Of a stretch of 64,000 nucleotides of DNA, positions 61,977-64,000 are shown one piece after another. Position 1 is the stretch's first letter. Each line of letters starts with the position of its first letter. The DNA comes from Pueribacillus theae (GTDB taxonomy: Bacteria; Bacillota; Bacilli; Bacillales; UBA6769): NCBI RefSeq assembly GCF_003097615.1, contig NZ_QCZG01000003.1, positions 62,001 to 126,000 on the forward strand. The letters are read 5' to 3'. The notes below the pieces were generated by a model that was not told where the DNA came from, did not search any database, and saw only the letters and a program-made list of their open reading frames with translations. The translations under genes and the position numbers were made by a program.

Positions 61977-64000
61977 CTAAATAATTGAATTGCTTACCTC
62001 ATTGCCCGCAATTTTCAATCCTTTTTCTAAAGAATAACTATATTCATCTTCTAATAAAGGGACTCTGTATTGAATAAAATCTTCATTTTCTGCTAATTTT
62101 AATGCTTTTTCTACAGGGACGTTTAATACAAATTGATTAAACAAAAGATTAAAACGTTTATTTTGAGCATAGGACCAATTTAACCGTGTTTTTTTATCTA
62201 AAAAAAGATTATAAATCTGTTTAGGATTTTCTATCTTGAATTCTTCTAATAGTCGTTTAAATGGATTAGAGATCCAATTTTTTTCATTTTCCCATTGAAA
62301 AGGGATAAAGAGAGGAAGTCGATAATAGTCGTCACTTTTAAATACGTCATGTCGCGAAACTTTTTCCCAATTACCTCCTACAGCTGCTTCAATATCTTGT
62401 AATACGGATTCATAACTATTTTCGGTAAACATTTGCTCGTAAAATCTTTTTACAAGTGCATCCATTTCATGTTCATACCACTCATCCCTTTGAAAAAGTA
62501 GTTCATCGGATATTCGGCATAGGGACGAATCATAAATGAATCGTGTGTCTTTCTCATCTCTCAAAAATATTCCTGTTTCGATTTTTCCGATAGGCAATTC
62601 ACGATGGCGATTGACTCTTCCTGCTGCTTGGACAAGTGAAGGTAAAATGGGCAAAGCACGGTACATGTAATGAAAACTTAAATCAACACCCGCTTCAATG
62701 ATTTGTGTTGAAACGACACGAATTCGATTATTGGTACGCCTCTCTCTCTGATTGCTAATACTTGTATTTATTTTATTTAACTGAATTGATTTATGCATAG
62801 GAATCATTAAACCGTGAATCAAATAATTTTCTACATTTTCTTCATATGGTAGTTTTTCATACACATCAATAGCATCTTGAATCGTATTTAAAATTGCGGC
62901 GCCACTAGGTTCAGTTAAGGAAGAAAGCCTTTCTGCACAAGAGAAACACGTTTGTTCACCAACAATCTTGATTTGATAGCGATTATTTTCTTCTTTAGCA
63001 CCAATTGATAATTGCTTCGGAATTTCTTTCAATTTTTCGTAAAAAGGTGGCATGGTTGCTGAACAAAAAATAATCGTTAAATTGCAAAGACCTGCGATTG
63101 ATTGTAAACCGACTAAAAACAAATTCCACACACTGGCATTTATGATTTGTGGTTCATCAATAATTACGATAGCATCTTTTAAATAAACTCTTCGCAACGT
63201 CTCTTGAGCACGTCTAGGAAAAATTGCTTTCATCCATTGAACAAAGCTTGTACATACAATATCATTTGCCCACGCTTGCACATATAAGTCACTATGTTTA
63301 TCTGTTTGGGAATTTTCTTCTAATGTTTTTTCATTTAGAATTGCCATCGAGTGGTGCTGTATTGGTACTTTTTTGATTGCCTCAAAAATCGCTTCGGCAT
63401 TTTGCTCTAATATTGATATATAAGGTGCAACATAAATGATTTTAGAAAGTTTTTTTGTCTTGCCAATTTCCGATGCTAGTTTTAAAGCAGTCACCGTTTT
63501 ACCGTACCCTGTTGGCATTTCTAATACAAAATAAGAACAATCTCTCACTTTCTCCCATTGTTCTAGGATATCCTTCTGCGCATTAGCCCTAACATCAGCT
63601 AAAGGATGTTGATTTCCCTGGTTACAATAACTTTTAATATTTTCAACTATCGAATCCCACTCTTCGTTTTCCACACGCTTATCAGGAATATTTTGGATTT
63701 CAAAACGGTCTGAGGAAATTAGAACCGTTGTCAATGTTCGCCATCTTTGAATGATATCCATCATTTCAACAGGTGTACGTGATAGTTTCCTTTTATCTAA
63801 ATGAAGTTCATAAATCGCATCGTCTACTAAATCTTCAAAGATGCCACATTGCCAATCATTTAAATCTTTAGCATTGAAGGATACACCTTCTTCCTCGTAT
63901 ATCGGGAATAGCCGATAAATCCACTCTTGAATCCCAAGCATATCCATTTTTTCAAAGGAACCTTTTTCAATATCTTCATTTTCTATAAACCCTTTTAGAC
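61977..64000 (-). CDS. cas3: Cas3 helicase-nuclease, type I-B, N-terminus beyond the window
   Basis: The superfamily 2 helicase part of Cas3, which unwinds and degrades target DNA after Cascade binding. Motif I MPTGYGKTV, motif II IIDEPQ (in place of DEVH), motif III FCSATMP, and the C-terminal VVSTQIIEAGVDLSFHYMYR with QAAGRVNRHRE are clear. The frame stays open through the right edge (codons continue upstream of the ATG at 63947), so the start and probably the HD nuclease domain lie outside. Gene order cas3-cas4-cas1-cas2 marks type I-B. Confidence 0.93.
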   Translation of the reverse strand, partial: LKGFIENEDIEKGSFEKMDMLGIQEWIYRLFPIYEEEGVSFNAKDLNDWQCGIFEDLVDDAIYELHLDKRKLSRTPVEMMDIIQRWRTLTTVLISSDRFEIQNIPDKRVENEEWDSIVENIKSYCNQGNQHPLADVRANAQKDILEQWEKVRDCSYFVLEMPTGYGKTVTALKLASEIGKTKKLSKIIYVAPYISILEQNAEAIFEAIKKVPIQHHSMAILNEKTLEENSQTDKHSDLYVQAWANDIVCTSFVQWMKAIFPRRAQETLRRVYLKDAIVIIDEPQIINASVWNLFLVGLQSIAGLCNLTIIFCSATMPPFYEKLKEIPKQLSIGAKEENNRYQIKIVGEQTCFSCAERLSSLTEPSGAAILNTIQDAIDVYEKLPYEENVENYLIHGLMIPMHKSIQLNKINTSISNQRERRTNNRIRVVSTQIIEAGVDLSFHYMYRALPILPSLVQAAGRVNRHRELPIGKIETGIFLRDEKDTRFIYDSSLCRISDELLFQRDEWYEHEMDALVKRFYEQMFTENSYESVLQDIEAAVGGNWEKVSRHDVFKSDDYYRLPLFIPFQWENEKNWISNPFKRLLEEFKIENPKQIYNLFLDKKTRLNWSYAQNKRFNLLFNQFVLNVPVEKALKLAENEDFIQYRVPLLEDEYSYSLEKGLKIAGNEVSNSII

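Noticed and set aside
1-64000. tRNA, rRNA or known riboswitch
   Set aside because: No cloverleaf, rRNA segment or riboswitch core was recognised on reading the gaps.

Overview
The window is low-GC Gram-positive DNA, most like a Bacillaceae (Bacillus/Aeribacillus/Geobacillus-type) chromosome. The signs are strong GGAGG ribosome-binding sites, many TTG/GTG starts, a lutR-lutABC lactate locus, an sda sporulation-checkpoint gene, uppP, and a firmicute-type eutVW ethanolamine regulator. The species is inferred; no rRNA or tRNA gene is visible.

Left part (1-5021): a TetR regulator, an SCP2-like protein and an acyl-CoA ligase (cut by the left edge) run leftwards, with a 22-bp palindrome in front of the TetR gene. 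A UbiB/ABC1-family kinase-like protein and a second SCP2-like protein follow. From 17799 leftwards to about 5000 lies one ethanolamine-utilisation microcompartment locus: eutW-eutV-eutS-eutP, a terminator/antitermination leader, then eutA-eutB-eutC-eutL, a 250-bp intergenic repeat, eutE, a BMC shell gene, pduL-type phosphotransacylase, a TIGR02536-like gene, eutN, a second BMC shell gene with a charged tail, and mdh, closed by a terminator. Ethanolamine would be split by EutBC (reactivated by EutA) to acetaldehyde and ammonia, oxidised by EutE to acetyl-CoA and passed by PduL to acetyl-phosphate. No eutH, eutT or alcohol dehydrogenase gene is present here; a malate dehydrogenase stands at the operon end.

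Middle (17800-39750): an inactivated IS3-family element; two SDR dehydrogenases and a ribose-type ABC importer; a stretch of decayed genes; a nitrilase-family amidohydrolase and a NodB-type deacetylase; an orphan ANTAR-like hairpin/terminator; lutR-lutABC with a clear promoter and operator; a YiaAB-type membrane protein; an HpaB-type oxygenase with a small partner; a lysozyme-like protein; uppP; a membrane protein; the small gene sda; and an XRE regulator behind two palindromes.

Right part (39757-64000): an AAA+ ATPase and then a large CRISPR region. Array 1 has 30 repeats and array 2 has 131 (my count by eye). They share one repeat family and are read on the minus strand. Between them is a type III-B cmr1-6 operon plus a CARF-HEPN (TIGR02710-like) effector. 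To the right of array 2 are cas2, cas1, cas4 and a Cas3 gene that runs off the window, as in type I-B loci. A decayed cas2 fragment beside the leader of array 1, the shared leader palindrome and the shared trailer-end repeat variant indicate that the two arrays are duplicates of one ancestor. The repeat sequence of array 1 later changed and the change spread through the younger repeats.
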